This document shows positions 17,494-26,165 of a DNA stretch of 64,000 nt, piece by piece. The stretch covers positions 1 through 64,000 of the forward strand of contig NZ_JAFMVC010000001.1 in assembly GCF_025499605.1 (NCBI RefSeq). The letters are read 5' to 3'. Positions within the stretch are counted from its first letter, which is position 1, and each line of letters opens with the position of its first letter. A program made the position numbers and the translations under genes. Origin of the DNA: Carboxylicivirga litoralis. GTDB lineage: Bacteria > Bacteroidota > Bacteroidia > Bacteroidales > Marinilabiliaceae. The notes beneath the pieces are model-generated. The model worked only from the letters and a program-made list of their open reading frames with translations. It ran no database searches and had not been told where the DNA came from.

Positions 17494-18327
17494 ATGAACA
17501 TGCTAGACTTTAAAATTGATGAAAGCAGATGTACACAATGTGGTCTGTGTTCAAAGGAATGCCCAATGATAATTATCAACGGGAAAAACGGCATTCCTGA
17601 GATTAAAGAAGGGAAAGAAAGTAATTGCATTAAGTGTCAGCATTGCCTGGCGATATGCCCTACCGGTGCATTGTCTATTTTCGGTAAAAATCCCGATGAC
17701 AGTCTGCCGCTTAGTAATCCTATTCCTTCAGCCACAGAGATGGAGCAATTGATTAAAACCCGTCGTTCTGTTCGCAAGTTTAAAAAAGAAGAAGTACCTG
17801 CTGAAACCATCAATAAGCTACTACAAACAGCTGCTTTTGCTCCAACTGGACACAATAAAAATGAGGTTTTGTTTACGGTTACCGAAACTAAAGAAGACTT
17901 ATCAAAAGTGAGATCTTTGGTGTACGACACACTCAAAAAAGCAAGTGAAGAAGGCAAAATTCGTCCGGCATTAGCCATGTTCGATAGTTTTCAGAACATG
18001 TGGCACGAAAAAGGTATTGATGTCATATTCAGAGATGCACCACATATTATTTTTGCGTCGGCTCCTAGAAAGAACCGCAACGCAGTGCCCGACTGTGTTA
18101 TTTCAATGAGCTACTTTGAGCTTTTAGCTAATTCGATGGGCATTGGCACCTTGTGGGATGGACTATTAAAAATTGTTGCTGAAGATATTGTACCTGATTT
18201 ATATACTGCTCTGGGCATTCCTGAAGACCATGTTGTAGGGTATATGATGGTATACGGTTATCCCGAAGTGAAGTATGCCCGAAGCATTCAGAGTGAAGGC
18301 TTACATTTGAATAAGATTAAATTGTAA
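17494..18327 (+). CDS. Ferredoxin-nitroreductase fusion protein
   Basis: 277 aa. Residues about 1-60 carry two 4Fe-4S motifs (CTQCGLCSKECP and CIKCQHCLAICP). The rest is an FMN-dependent nitroreductase domain with the RRSVRKFKKEEVP cofactor-binding opening and AAFAPTGHNKNEV. Such fusions pass electrons from the clusters to flavin to reduce nitro groups, quinones or other small acceptors. Start at ATG 17494; ATG 17500 is an alternative. It is a single gene ending in a strong terminator that faces the pigment cluster. Confidence 0.9.
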   Translation: MNMLDFKIDESRCTQCGLCSKECPMIIINGKNGIPEIKEGKESNCIKCQHCLAICPTGALSIFGKNPDDSLPLSNPIPSATEMEQLIKTRRSVRKFKKEEVPAETINKLLQTAAFAPTGHNKNEVLFTVTETKEDLSKVRSLVYDTLKKASEEGKIRPALAMFDSFQNMWHEKGIDVIFRDAPHIIFASAPRKNRNAVPDCVISMSYFELLANSMGIGTLWDGLLKIVAEDIVPDLYTALGIPEDHVVGYMMVYGYPEVKYARSIQSEGLHLNKIKL

Positions 18328-18353
18328 ACAATTCTTATTGTAAAAAAAGAAAT

Positions 18354-18377
18354 CCCGCATAAAGAAAATTATGCGGG
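18354..18377. terminator. Bidirectional terminator between nitroreductase and pigment cluster
   Basis: CCCGCATAA and TTATGCGGG form a perfect 9-bp stem with a 6-base loop. T-rich sequence follows on the plus strand (TTCTATATTTTTG) and an A-run precedes it (a T-run on the minus strand). It is shared by the converging nitroreductase gene and the last gene of the 27-kb pigment operon. Confidence 0.85.
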
Positions 18378-18400
18378 GTTCTATATTTTTGTCTAAAACT

Positions 18401-19546
18401 CTATTTTTTAGTTTTTAGATAATTCTCAACTGGAGCAGCATACATCTCAATTAGCAATTGTTTTGCTTCTTCTTTATCAACATCATCAATGGTTGATACT
18501 TTTTTTGACAATATGGCTTCAATTTCAGCGATATCTTTCTGCTCGTATGCTTCCCCTAAATACTGATTGCTATTTTTATTAGAATCATAACAGATATAGT
18601 TGATTTTATTAAGCTGATAATCATTATAAATCTGTCGATCCATTTCTTCACACACTTTCGCGTGAATATTACAGTTTGTCAGTTCGTTGCTATTCTTATC
18701 GATGTATTCATTAACCGGCTTACCAAATGCAAAATGTACGCGCCCTTTAAACCCCGTGATTCCGGTTAATACACTCATAAAATCTTCACCTTTGGCTTTT
18801 TTGTAAGCTCCAGACTTTGATTTTATTCGTTCTACTACTTTAAACACATCACAGGGTTCAAACTCGTAAGAGATGGTGATAGGCACAATATTAAACTGCC
18901 TGATGGCTGCCACATGATCTTTTTGCTTAATCGTCAGCATCTTTAACAGCGACAGCTGTGTCTGGTCATTACCGTCTTTGGTGCGCCCATCGCGCTGCGC
19001 AATCCACACCGACTCCTTGATTTCTCCAATCACCTTGCGAATATAAGCCGAATGTACCAAAGCATTCTGATAGATTTCATTGCGAGAGCCTCCACGAAAA
19101 AAGGTGAACATTTTATTAACCTTGCCAATATCAATAATGAACTGGCTGCTCATAAGGTTACTACCAAAGGTTATTTGAGAGGTACGATGACCATTTTTAC
19201 ACAAGATATTCTGCAAAATGGCACTATCCATCACAATATCACGATGATTAGAGATAAACAAGTATGACTCATCAGGGCAAATATTTTCAAGTCCCGAGTA
19301 GCTAAAATGTGTCGCTGTCTTGTTTAATACCTCATCAACAGCCTTACTGCTAAACTTTTCCTGAAAGCTTGTTGTAGAGTTCACCTCCTGCATTAACTGC
19401 ATTGATTCGCTGATACTCATTTCCGGAAACACATAGCTGAGTACGCTTTTAAAATCGTCCACTTCCAACATGCGCGACATTGCTTCCTTCACTTCAGCAT
19501 CGTTATATGGACGCATATCTTCCATTATCGCATTCAAATCTACCAT
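18401..19546 (-). CDS. PlsC-like acyltransferase, last gene of the pigment cluster
   Basis: 381 aa. A lysophosphatidate-acyltransferase-like domain is shown by FISNHRDIVMDSAIL (H-x5-D, one residue longer than the canonical H-x4-D) at about residues 97-111. FFRGGSRNEIY, VWIAQRDGRTKDG and a late VHFAFGKPV follow. This matches a Bacteroidota branch annotated as 1-acyl-glycerol-3-phosphate acyltransferases. It may esterify the aryl polyene or a lipid intermediate. No signal peptide or strong membrane segment. It lies 7 bp after the CoA-ligase-like gene. Confidence 0.78.
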   Translation of the reverse strand: MVDLNAIMEDMRPYNDAEVKEAMSRMLEVDDFKSVLSYVFPEMSISESMQLMQEVNSTTSFQEKFSSKAVDEVLNKTATHFSYSGLENICPDESYLFISNHRDIVMDSAILQNILCKNGHRTSQITFGSNLMSSQFIIDIGKVNKMFTFFRGGSRNEIYQNALVHSAYIRKVIGEIKESVWIAQRDGRTKDGNDQTQLSLLKMLTIKQKDHVAAIRQFNIVPITISYEFEPCDVFKVVERIKSKSGAYKKAKGEDFMSVLTGITGFKGRVHFAFGKPVNEYIDKNSNELTNCNIHAKVCEEMDRQIYNDYQLNKINYICYDSNKNSNQYLGEAYEQKDIAEIEAILSKKVSTIDDVDKEEAKQLLIEMYAAPVENYLKTKK

Positions 19547-19553
19547 AGTCTGA

Positions 19554-20843
19554 TTATCGGTTATCTACAAAGGTTATAGGCTTTCGGCTTAACTCTGGGA
19601 ACTGCATTTTTGCAATTTCCTGCGGCGAATGAAATACTACTGAAGGTGCCACACGAAGTTTGGTTCTAAACCTGTCTTTTATTTTTTTCTCTAACAATTC
19701 ATTACCGTCCTTAGTACCAATGCGAATTTCAATATCGTCGGTACCAATCATATTTTTATCAACATGAACAACATAGTTTTCCACGCCTTTGATATCGTTT
19801 AACACATCGTATAGTGCAGGTGGATATAATGTTGTTCCTTTGTATTTAATCATCTGGTTTTTACGTCCAATTACGGGTCCCAAACGTGTAGTTGTTCGAC
19901 CGCATTGGCACTTCTCCACATGATGATTACAAATATCACCTGTTTTAAAACGTAGGAGTGGCATACCTTCAACGCCCAGCGTGGTTATGGTCACCTCGCC
20001 TGGTGTTCCTGGTTGCACTGGATTTTCATCTTCATCCAAAAACTCAACAATAATCATTTCAGGATGATGGTGTCCGCCCATGCCATATTGGCAATCAGTA
20101 AAAGCGGTTCCCATCTCGGTTGATGCATAGGTTGAATATAATTCGATGTCCCACTTATCTTTAATACGCTGCCCTAGTTTATTAAGTGAAAAGTCCTCAT
20201 TACGAATACTCTCACCAATACAAACCGCCTTTTTGACAGAGCAATTTCTATAGTCGATATTGTTTTTCTCGGCATACTCCACCAGCTTAAGCAAAAACGA
20301 TGGAACGGTTACCAGAGCCGTTGGTTTAATTCGCTCAATCGTATCGAACTGTAAACCCGGATTACCCGGCCCCACACGCACAATAGCAGCCCCTAGCTTA
20401 CGAATTCCTTCGTAGTAGGCCATGCCGGCCATAAAACGACGGTCGAGTGTTACCATCAACTGAAAAATATCATTGGGCTGAGCGGTGGCGCAAGCAAAAG
20501 AGATGTATTCGTTATATGCCAGGCGCTTTAAATCATTTTCAGTTTCAGCAAATACCACCGGTTCACCACTGGTACCTGATGTTGTCAGGTAATCGATAAT
20601 TTGTGATGATGGAACGCACAAAAAGTCATAATTGTTCTTTTGCAAATCGTCCTTAGTCGTCGTTGGTATTTTACTTAAATCTTCCAACGTTTTTATACTG
20701 TTGATGTCAACCTTATGCTGCTTGAAAAACGCATTATAAAACGCCGATTTATCATTAAGGTAAGTCAATAATTCCTTCAGCTTCGACTCCTGAAAAAGCT
20801 TGATTTGCTCTTGCGATTGAGTTTCTATTTCAGGTATATACAT
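19554..20843 (-). CDS. Phenylacetate-CoA-ligase-like adenylating enzyme
   Basis: 429 aa, similar in size to PaaK. The adenylate-forming signature TSGTSGEPV lies at residues 88-96; later motifs are STYASTEMG, LLRFKTGD and a C-terminal lid with MIKYKGTTLYPPALYD. A Cys-rich stretch CNHHVEKCQCGRT is also typical of PaaK relatives. It should activate a carboxylate as acyl-AMP and transfer it to CoA or to an ACP. In this cluster it could activate an aryl or fatty acid; the substrate is unknown. Its start overlaps the upstream hydrolase gene by 19 bp. Confidence 0.85.
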   Translation of the reverse strand: MYIPEIETQSQEQIKLFQESKLKELLTYLNDKSAFYNAFFKQHKVDINSIKTLEDLSKIPTTTKDDLQKNNYDFLCVPSSQIIDYLTTSGTSGEPVVFAETENDLKRLAYNEYISFACATAQPNDIFQLMVTLDRRFMAGMAYYEGIRKLGAAIVRVGPGNPGLQFDTIERIKPTALVTVPSFLLKLVEYAEKNNIDYRNCSVKKAVCIGESIRNEDFSLNKLGQRIKDKWDIELYSTYASTEMGTAFTDCQYGMGGHHHPEMIIVEFLDEDENPVQPGTPGEVTITTLGVEGMPLLRFKTGDICNHHVEKCQCGRTTTRLGPVIGRKNQMIKYKGTTLYPPALYDVLNDIKGVENYVVHVDKNMIGTDDIEIRIGTKDGNELLEKKIKDRFRTKLRVAPSVVFHSPQEIAKMQFPELSRKPITFVDNR

Positions 20844-22096
20844 TTGTTAGATATTTGGTATAAATACATATCATCATCAATTTTCTCCTCGGCCAATGAT
20901 GATTCATTGCCTTTCAAATGATGATTAAAAAAATTCAATACTGTACTATTAATAACGTTTATAGCACTTTCGCCATCCACATCTCCAATAAAGTTCTTAA
21001 CCGACTCACGACCTATAGTAACATCATAATACGGTAAGTCGCAAAATAAAAAGTGTAATGCGCCTTTTATTCTTAAATACTCCAATTGATTTATATCCCG
21101 ATAGATATATTCATTACCTATCTTCCACTTTTTCTGATGGTCGCTTTCAATTAACAACAATGGTTTATCCGACCCTGAATCAACCACATCTCCAAACTGA
21201 ATACAATCCATACTGGCACCGGCTTTAATAACATCGTTCGCTACGCACAAATGGTTAGACAACGCTCCCCCCAACGATTGCCCGAATGTACCAATATTAT
21301 CAAAATCTATCTTGGTATATAAAGCGTTTTCTGTCTTAATTTTTTGTTCTTTCAGATAATCGATAAGGTATAACGAACTGGCTTCCCAACTCTCTATTTT
21401 GCGATCGAATCGTTTTAAACGCCGCAGATAATAACGGGTCAGACGCTCCTGATTTTTAGCCTTGTTGGCATCGCGAAAGCATGTTAAATCAGCTAACCAC
21501 CATTGAAAAAAAGGCAACGCCGATTTGGCTTTCTTCAACTTCGTATTCCCTTGTTGTTCATCCTCAATACAGATTTGCTCATGAACATGAATGATGCTGC
21601 AAACAATGTATCCGTTGCTAGCCAGGTTTTCGGCAAATGACGAATAGATATCACTTAATCCAAAATAATAGCCTGGTGTGAAGATAATTAATGGATAGGC
21701 CTCTTTCGAATCAGAAACCGGCAGATTATCCTTCGAGAAAGTATGATTAGTAGCAATATCAATCACGTCTTGTTTAACAATCCCTTTCTTTTTAAACAGG
21801 CTATAGATATCATCCAAATCATAACCACTTAGGTATCTGTTACGCTCATTATAGCTCACCAACGAATCAGACGGATACCAAATTTTGACATGCAATCGTT
21901 TATAATCCTCCTTCGCAAATAATCCATTTTTTTGGAGGCTATCTTTTAAAAAGAAACTAGTGGTGCCTATAGTATATGGGCCTGTTGGGGTTGGCAAAAA
22001 GCCTTTTTCATTGCTAAATGCCTGACCAACCAATGATGTTGCACACAGAATACTGATAAAAAAAGCGGTGCTGTAATATTTGTATACTCGAATCAT
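20825..22096 (-). CDS. Exported PAF-acetylhydrolase-like alpha/beta hydrolase
   Basis: 423 aa with an N-terminal signal peptide (about 1-28). The fold is that of platelet-activating-factor acetylhydrolases: LIIFTPGYYFG oxyanion region, SNGYIVCSIIHVHE, and the nucleophile elbow GTFGQSLGGA (Gly-x-Ser-x-Gly). It should cleave or transfer an ester in the periplasm. In the pigment cluster it may remodel the esterified polyene or its lipid partner (inference). It lies 3 bp after the 4Fe-4S membrane protein gene. Confidence 0.78.
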   Translation of the reverse strand: MIRVYKYYSTAFFISILCATSLVGQAFSNEKGFLPTPTGPYTIGTTSFFLKDSLQKNGLFAKEDYKRLHVKIWYPSDSLVSYNERNRYLSGYDLDDIYSLFKKKGIVKQDVIDIATNHTFSKDNLPVSDSKEAYPLIIFTPGYYFGLSDIYSSFAENLASNGYIVCSIIHVHEQICIEDEQQGNTKLKKAKSALPFFQWWLADLTCFRDANKAKNQERLTRYYLRRLKRFDRKIESWEASSLYLIDYLKEQKIKTENALYTKIDFDNIGTFGQSLGGALSNHLCVANDVIKAGASMDCIQFGDVVDSGSDKPLLLIESDHQKKWKIGNEYIYRDINQLEYLRIKGALHFLFCDLPYYDVTIGRESVKNFIGDVDGESAINVINSTVLNFFNHHLKGNESSLAEEKIDDDMYLYQISNKCIYLK

Positions 22097-22099
22097 TAT

Positions 22100-22984
22100 T
22101 TATCCAACTATCTTTTTATTTCGATTACTATCTACTTTAATTACATTATTGGAGCAAGCACTAACGCAGCGCTCACATAAAATACATTGCCGATGGTTAA
22201 TGGCCTTATTTTCTTTTACGTAACTATGTATATCCACATACATCGGGCATATTTTATTGCACTTCATGCAGCTGGTGCATTCATCATGCTGTGTTGTTCG
22301 CACTTTAAAATATGACCAGGGCGAAAACAAACCTGAAATAGTCAGAAAAGGGCACAATAACCGACAATAGGCTCTGCTTCCCACAAAGAAGGTCAGCACA
22401 AAACCGATGGTAATAATATATAAATTCTCTCCTATGATAAAGGCTTTACGAACAGCTTCGTCTGTTGCCGGGTTCACCAACTTATTAACCACAATAACCG
22501 CTGCTACCGATATGGCAATTAAGTAGCCCCAAGCCAGGTAATTATTGCGTTGATACACCTTTTTACTTGATTTGGTATTAGTCAGCTCAAAAAACAACCC
22601 CGTCCAGCAAGCACGTGAACAAAAAGCATTTCCTAAAACAAAAGGAAGGAATAAACGGGCTACCACAGTTTGAATAAGAGCACCAGTCACAATACCTTCG
22701 GTTGTGTCAAAAATAATTTGAGGAAACTGAAAATTGACACCTATGGTCAAACTCAGGTAGAACAGTAAAAAGCCGCCAACCACAGCCTGCACAATCAGTC
22801 GCACTTTCTGGCGGTATTGAGGAAATTTGACTAAAAATGTTCGCACCAAGAATTCAGTCATTCCAATACCAGAAAACAGGGCAAAATAACGAATATCGCG
22901 AAACCACCAAACTATCAATCCGATAAAGGTAAAGCTTGTAAAAGAGATAAAAGGAACTTTTAACTTACTTATTGTCATACTCAT
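22100..22984 (-). CDS. NapH/NosR-like membrane 4Fe-4S protein
   Basis: 294 aa with about six hydrophobic segments and internal Cys motifs CSRACW and CRLLCPF on the membrane domain, then two C-terminal 4Fe-4S clusters (CTSCMKCNKICP and CILCERCVSACS). This layout is that of NapH/MauN/NosR-type quinol-linked electron-transfer proteins. In a pigment locus it is a candidate electron donor or acceptor for the two CrtI-like flavoproteins just upstream (inference). Start at ATG 22984; ATG 22978 is possible. It overlaps the end of the C45 hydrolase gene by 20 bp. Confidence 0.85.
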   Translation of the reverse strand: MSMTISKLKVPFISFTSFTFIGLIVWWFRDIRYFALFSGIGMTEFLVRTFLVKFPQYRQKVRLIVQAVVGGFLLFYLSLTIGVNFQFPQIIFDTTEGIVTGALIQTVVARLFLPFVLGNAFCSRACWTGLFFELTNTKSSKKVYQRNNYLAWGYLIAISVAAVIVVNKLVNPATDEAVRKAFIIGENLYIITIGFVLTFFVGSRAYCRLLCPFLTISGLFSPWSYFKVRTTQHDECTSCMKCNKICPMYVDIHSYVKENKAINHRQCILCERCVSACSNNVIKVDSNRNKKIVG

Positions 22985-24641
22985 TTTTTATTCCCTCAAT
23001 TCGGTTTAGCACTTGTTGTTTATCAACCATGCGAGGAATTTTACAGTTTAATGATTGCTTATAAAATGCTAAAGCCTTATCTCCTTCGTTTATACTTTCG
23101 AAGTATTGGCCTAAAATATAATAGGTGTAATAAAAGTCTTTATTCTGCTCTATAATGGCTTCAATAGTAGCATCATCTATCGTTGTTTTAGCATCGTTGC
23201 TCAATTGCGCTTTTATAGAATCGAGCTGTGAGCGGTAGTGCCAGATGTTATGTACACCATTTGATTGATAAAACTCAGAAGCATCAATTTTTAATGAATC
23301 AACTGTTACCTCCTGGGTTTGAACATCAAAGCTTTCTGAAAACACTTTATTCAAGTCATAGGCCACAAAGTCATTCTCCTGGTATGGAAATTTAGACACC
23401 CACATTAACTTTTCCTCCGGTTTAAACACCACCGAATGATGACAGATCAACTGGTTAACAGCTGCTTCATTACCAATGCCAATAGAGCGATTATTTTTGC
23501 CGTTTTTATCTCTAAGAATATCAACCACAGCTTCTACATCCAACTGTTTATGACCATCAATCAACTCATGTGTTCGTTGCAAACGATACATCGAACAGCC
23601 CTCTTCAATCGACTCAAGATTAAGCTCTGTGTCTTTTAGCTCACCGCTCTGAAAATGGTTGGTTAAAACCAGCTTCGATTCTTTTGAGTCATATATAGCC
23701 ACTGCATCCAGACTTTTCTCAATAATAACCGCTTTTTTGTCTATGGCAGAACCAACAAAGAATGATTCAGATACAAACGAGTCATAGGACTGAATGATAG
23801 TATAAGCTTCATCAATGGTTTTGGCATACTGCAATACCTCACGAGAAATAAGTGAAACCGGTGTTTTGGCCGACAAAGGAATGCCCGATTTAGCCGAGTT
23901 TAAGGTCACCGTCAAACCATGTTCATTCATACCTGAAAGGACACCAATCATACCCCCCCAGGAAATATATGCAAAATTGTAACCAGTATCGGGTTCACAA
24001 AATACCACCAACTTATTGCGCGCAAAATCATCGCCAGCCGAAAAATCAAGATTACGACCGATGATAAGTAAACTATCAGAAGTCAATTCATTTTGCACAC
24101 TAAAAGCGGTGCAGTTGACCAGGTTCATATTTTGGATAGTATGCCCAATATCGTGAGCAGCGTGATAGTTAAGAATACGATGATACTTCTCTCCAACAAA
24201 ATCATAATCATCGGAAGCAAAGAGTGAAATACCGTAGATTTCTTGTCTCAACGGCAAGGGAATATATTCATCCAAATCCTTATTGAAATATGAAATAAAG
24301 TATTTCAGGTACTGTAGGGTAGCTTTTGACGGAATAAGCGAACTAATAAAGTCAAAGAAATAGGCTTCCTGTTTGCCAGCCAAACCTTTCGTCAACATGC
24401 CATTATGAACTCCCATCTCAAATGGCGAACCACTAATGTATAATTCACTAATGCCTCCATCATTGAGCTTTAACCAATCGCTTTTACATAAGCTAAGGCT
24501 ATCGTTAATATTTATAACAGTTGATTGCAATACGTCTTTGTTGTCAACTGCTGGTGGCTCTAAAATCATTGAGCGCACAGCTACAAACAGCACAATTGCA
24601 ATAATAGAAATGCTTATTAATATGTACTTAATCCATTTCAT
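22965..24641 (-). CDS. Membrane-anchored C45 (acyl-CoA:6-APA acyltransferase-like) Ntn-hydrolase
   Basis: Start set at ATG 24641; the frame could begin one codon earlier at GTG. A single N-terminal membrane anchor is followed by a long segment, then the C45/AAT signature NCTAFSVQ with the candidate nucleophile Cys at residue 177, RNLDFSAGDDF and WGGMIGVLSGMNEHGLTVTLN. Family members self-cleave before this Cys and then hydrolyse or form amide bonds. A C-terminal helical region (about 470-558) looks TPR-like. It probably acts in the periplasm. Its role in pigment production is unknown; amide or ester tailoring is an inference. Confidence 0.8.
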   Translation of the reverse strand: MKWIKYILISISIIAIVLFVAVRSMILEPPAVDNKDVLQSTVININDSLSLCKSDWLKLNDGGISELYISGSPFEMGVHNGMLTKGLAGKQEAYFFDFISSLIPSKATLQYLKYFISYFNKDLDEYIPLPLRQEIYGISLFASDDYDFVGEKYHRILNYHAAHDIGHTIQNMNLVNCTAFSVQNELTSDSLLIIGRNLDFSAGDDFARNKLVVFCEPDTGYNFAYISWGGMIGVLSGMNEHGLTVTLNSAKSGIPLSAKTPVSLISREVLQYAKTIDEAYTIIQSYDSFVSESFFVGSAIDKKAVIIEKSLDAVAIYDSKESKLVLTNHFQSGELKDTELNLESIEEGCSMYRLQRTHELIDGHKQLDVEAVVDILRDKNGKNNRSIGIGNEAAVNQLICHHSVVFKPEEKLMWVSKFPYQENDFVAYDLNKVFSESFDVQTQEVTVDSLKIDASEFYQSNGVHNIWHYRSQLDSIKAQLSNDAKTTIDDATIEAIIEQNKDFYYTYYILGQYFESINEGDKALAFYKQSLNCKIPRMVDKQQVLNRIEGIKNEYDNK

Positions 24642-24643
24642 CA

Positions 24644-26161
24644 CTACTCCGCTTCTTGTTTAAACGTTCGTAATTCATCAATGATACTATTAATACCTAA
24701 AATTTCGCCACAGGTTATAATTGCACTAACCGAAACACCTAATATTCCGTGCATGTTAATATTCTGTCCGGTTAAAAACAGATTTTTTACTCTTGTGCGA
24801 GGTAATACCTGAGAAGCAACAGGGTTTCTTGAATCGGTTTTAACACCATACATTGCTCCTCCTCTCACGCCTGTATAATCTCTAAACGTCAATGGTGTTG
24901 AAGCATAGGTTGCTTTAATATTTAAGCGAATATCAGGATATTTATCTTCTAATAAATCAAGCAGTCTTTCTCCTTTTTCAAGCTTCATCTGTTTATAGTC
25001 GTTGCCTCGCTTTTCAATACCGGTATCAAACCATGGCTCCATTTCATTGTAATCCATGGGCGAAAGTAAAGTTATACTCTCAGCAAACCCTTTATGTATT
25101 GAGCTTTCCTTCATGTATAACATATAACCTTGTGGCCAGATACTTTCATCGTAATCGTCCAATCCCCATACCTCATTGTTTTTATAATAGTAAAAGTTGG
25201 CATTGGCATACTTAACGCTTCGTTCGTTTAAAACACAATATAAGCTGTAACATGAGATGGTTTGCTCTTGTTGTTGAAGCCGCTTTAAATAAACTTTACG
25301 AATATTAGCTCCTTCAACCATCTGCATGGTTGTTAATGGCTCAATATTAGAAATAACCTGCTTACCTTTAATCGGCTCACATCCTTCAATTTGAATTTCC
25401 TCAATTTTATCATTCTGACATACTAACCTGGTTACCCTCGCATTGATAATCACCTCACCTCCGTTGGCTTCAATAACATCTTTGAACGCTCCGGCAATCT
25501 GCCCACCTCCTTTAACCAAAGTCCATGCACTCTGCAGGTAGAAGACATTAATAATGGCATGTATAAACAACGAAGCCGACTCCTTTTTGCCTGCATACAA
25601 CGAGTTGGAATAACAGAGAATATTTCTTAAGTCCAGATTATCCGTTAACGATGCTACAAAATCATACACATTCTCCCCTTCACCTTTCTTAGCTTCAAAA
25701 TCGAAATTTAATATATTTCTTAAATTCACGATATCTACCGAATTGTAGATTTCAAGGATCTTATCAAAATAAGTAATAATCGCCTTTTCTTCTTCGGGAA
25801 ATTGCTTGATGAGCTTATCCCTGAAAGCATCCACTCCTTGAGGAATTGCAAACTCATTACCGCCTGCCTGTAATACATCAAAGCCATTTTCATCAAGCTT
25901 CGACACCTCTATTTTATCGTAGATATTGAAGTAACGGAACAGAGTATTCAGAATCTGGCCATCTTCGTAGCTTCCAATGTAGTGCATGCCGGTATCAAAC
26001 AGTTGGCCATTGCGCTTAAAGTCTTGCAAACAGCCACCAATTTGAAAGTGTTGCTCTAAGATGCAAACTTTATATCCCCTCTGGCTGAGGATACTTCCAC
26101 AAGCTAAACCACCTAAGCCACTGCCAATGATTACTATATCATATGTATTTTGAACCGACAT
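24644..26161 (-). CDS. CrtI/phytoene-desaturase-like FAD oxidoreductase (1)
   Basis: 505 aa. The N-terminal Rossmann motif IIGSGLGGLACGSILSQRG binds FAD. It is followed by GGCLQDFKRNGQLFDTGMHY, a mid-domain KGGGQIAGAFKDVI, and the C-terminal FAD/substrate motif FLTGQNINMHGILGVSVSA. This is the carotenoid desaturase/isomerase (CrtISO) superfamily. In flexirubin-type clusters such enzymes may desaturate, saturate or isomerise the polyene. A paralogue lies 4 bp upstream, so two related activities or a heterodimer are possible. No signal peptide. Confidence 0.88.
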   Translation of the reverse strand: MSVQNTYDIVIIGSGLGGLACGSILSQRGYKVCILEQHFQIGGCLQDFKRNGQLFDTGMHYIGSYEDGQILNTLFRYFNIYDKIEVSKLDENGFDVLQAGGNEFAIPQGVDAFRDKLIKQFPEEEKAIITYFDKILEIYNSVDIVNLRNILNFDFEAKKGEGENVYDFVASLTDNLDLRNILCYSNSLYAGKKESASLFIHAIINVFYLQSAWTLVKGGGQIAGAFKDVIEANGGEVIINARVTRLVCQNDKIEEIQIEGCEPIKGKQVISNIEPLTTMQMVEGANIRKVYLKRLQQQEQTISCYSLYCVLNERSVKYANANFYYYKNNEVWGLDDYDESIWPQGYMLYMKESSIHKGFAESITLLSPMDYNEMEPWFDTGIEKRGNDYKQMKLEKGERLLDLLEDKYPDIRLNIKATYASTPLTFRDYTGVRGGAMYGVKTDSRNPVASQVLPRTRVKNLFLTGQNINMHGILGVSVSAIITCGEILGINSIIDELRTFKQEAE

Positions 26162-26165
26162 ACAG

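Noticed and set aside
19554-20843. The CoA-ligase-like protein as a nonribosomal peptide synthetase domain
   Set aside because: There is no carrier or condensation domain attached, and length and C-terminal Cys-rich motif match stand-alone PaaK-like ligases.
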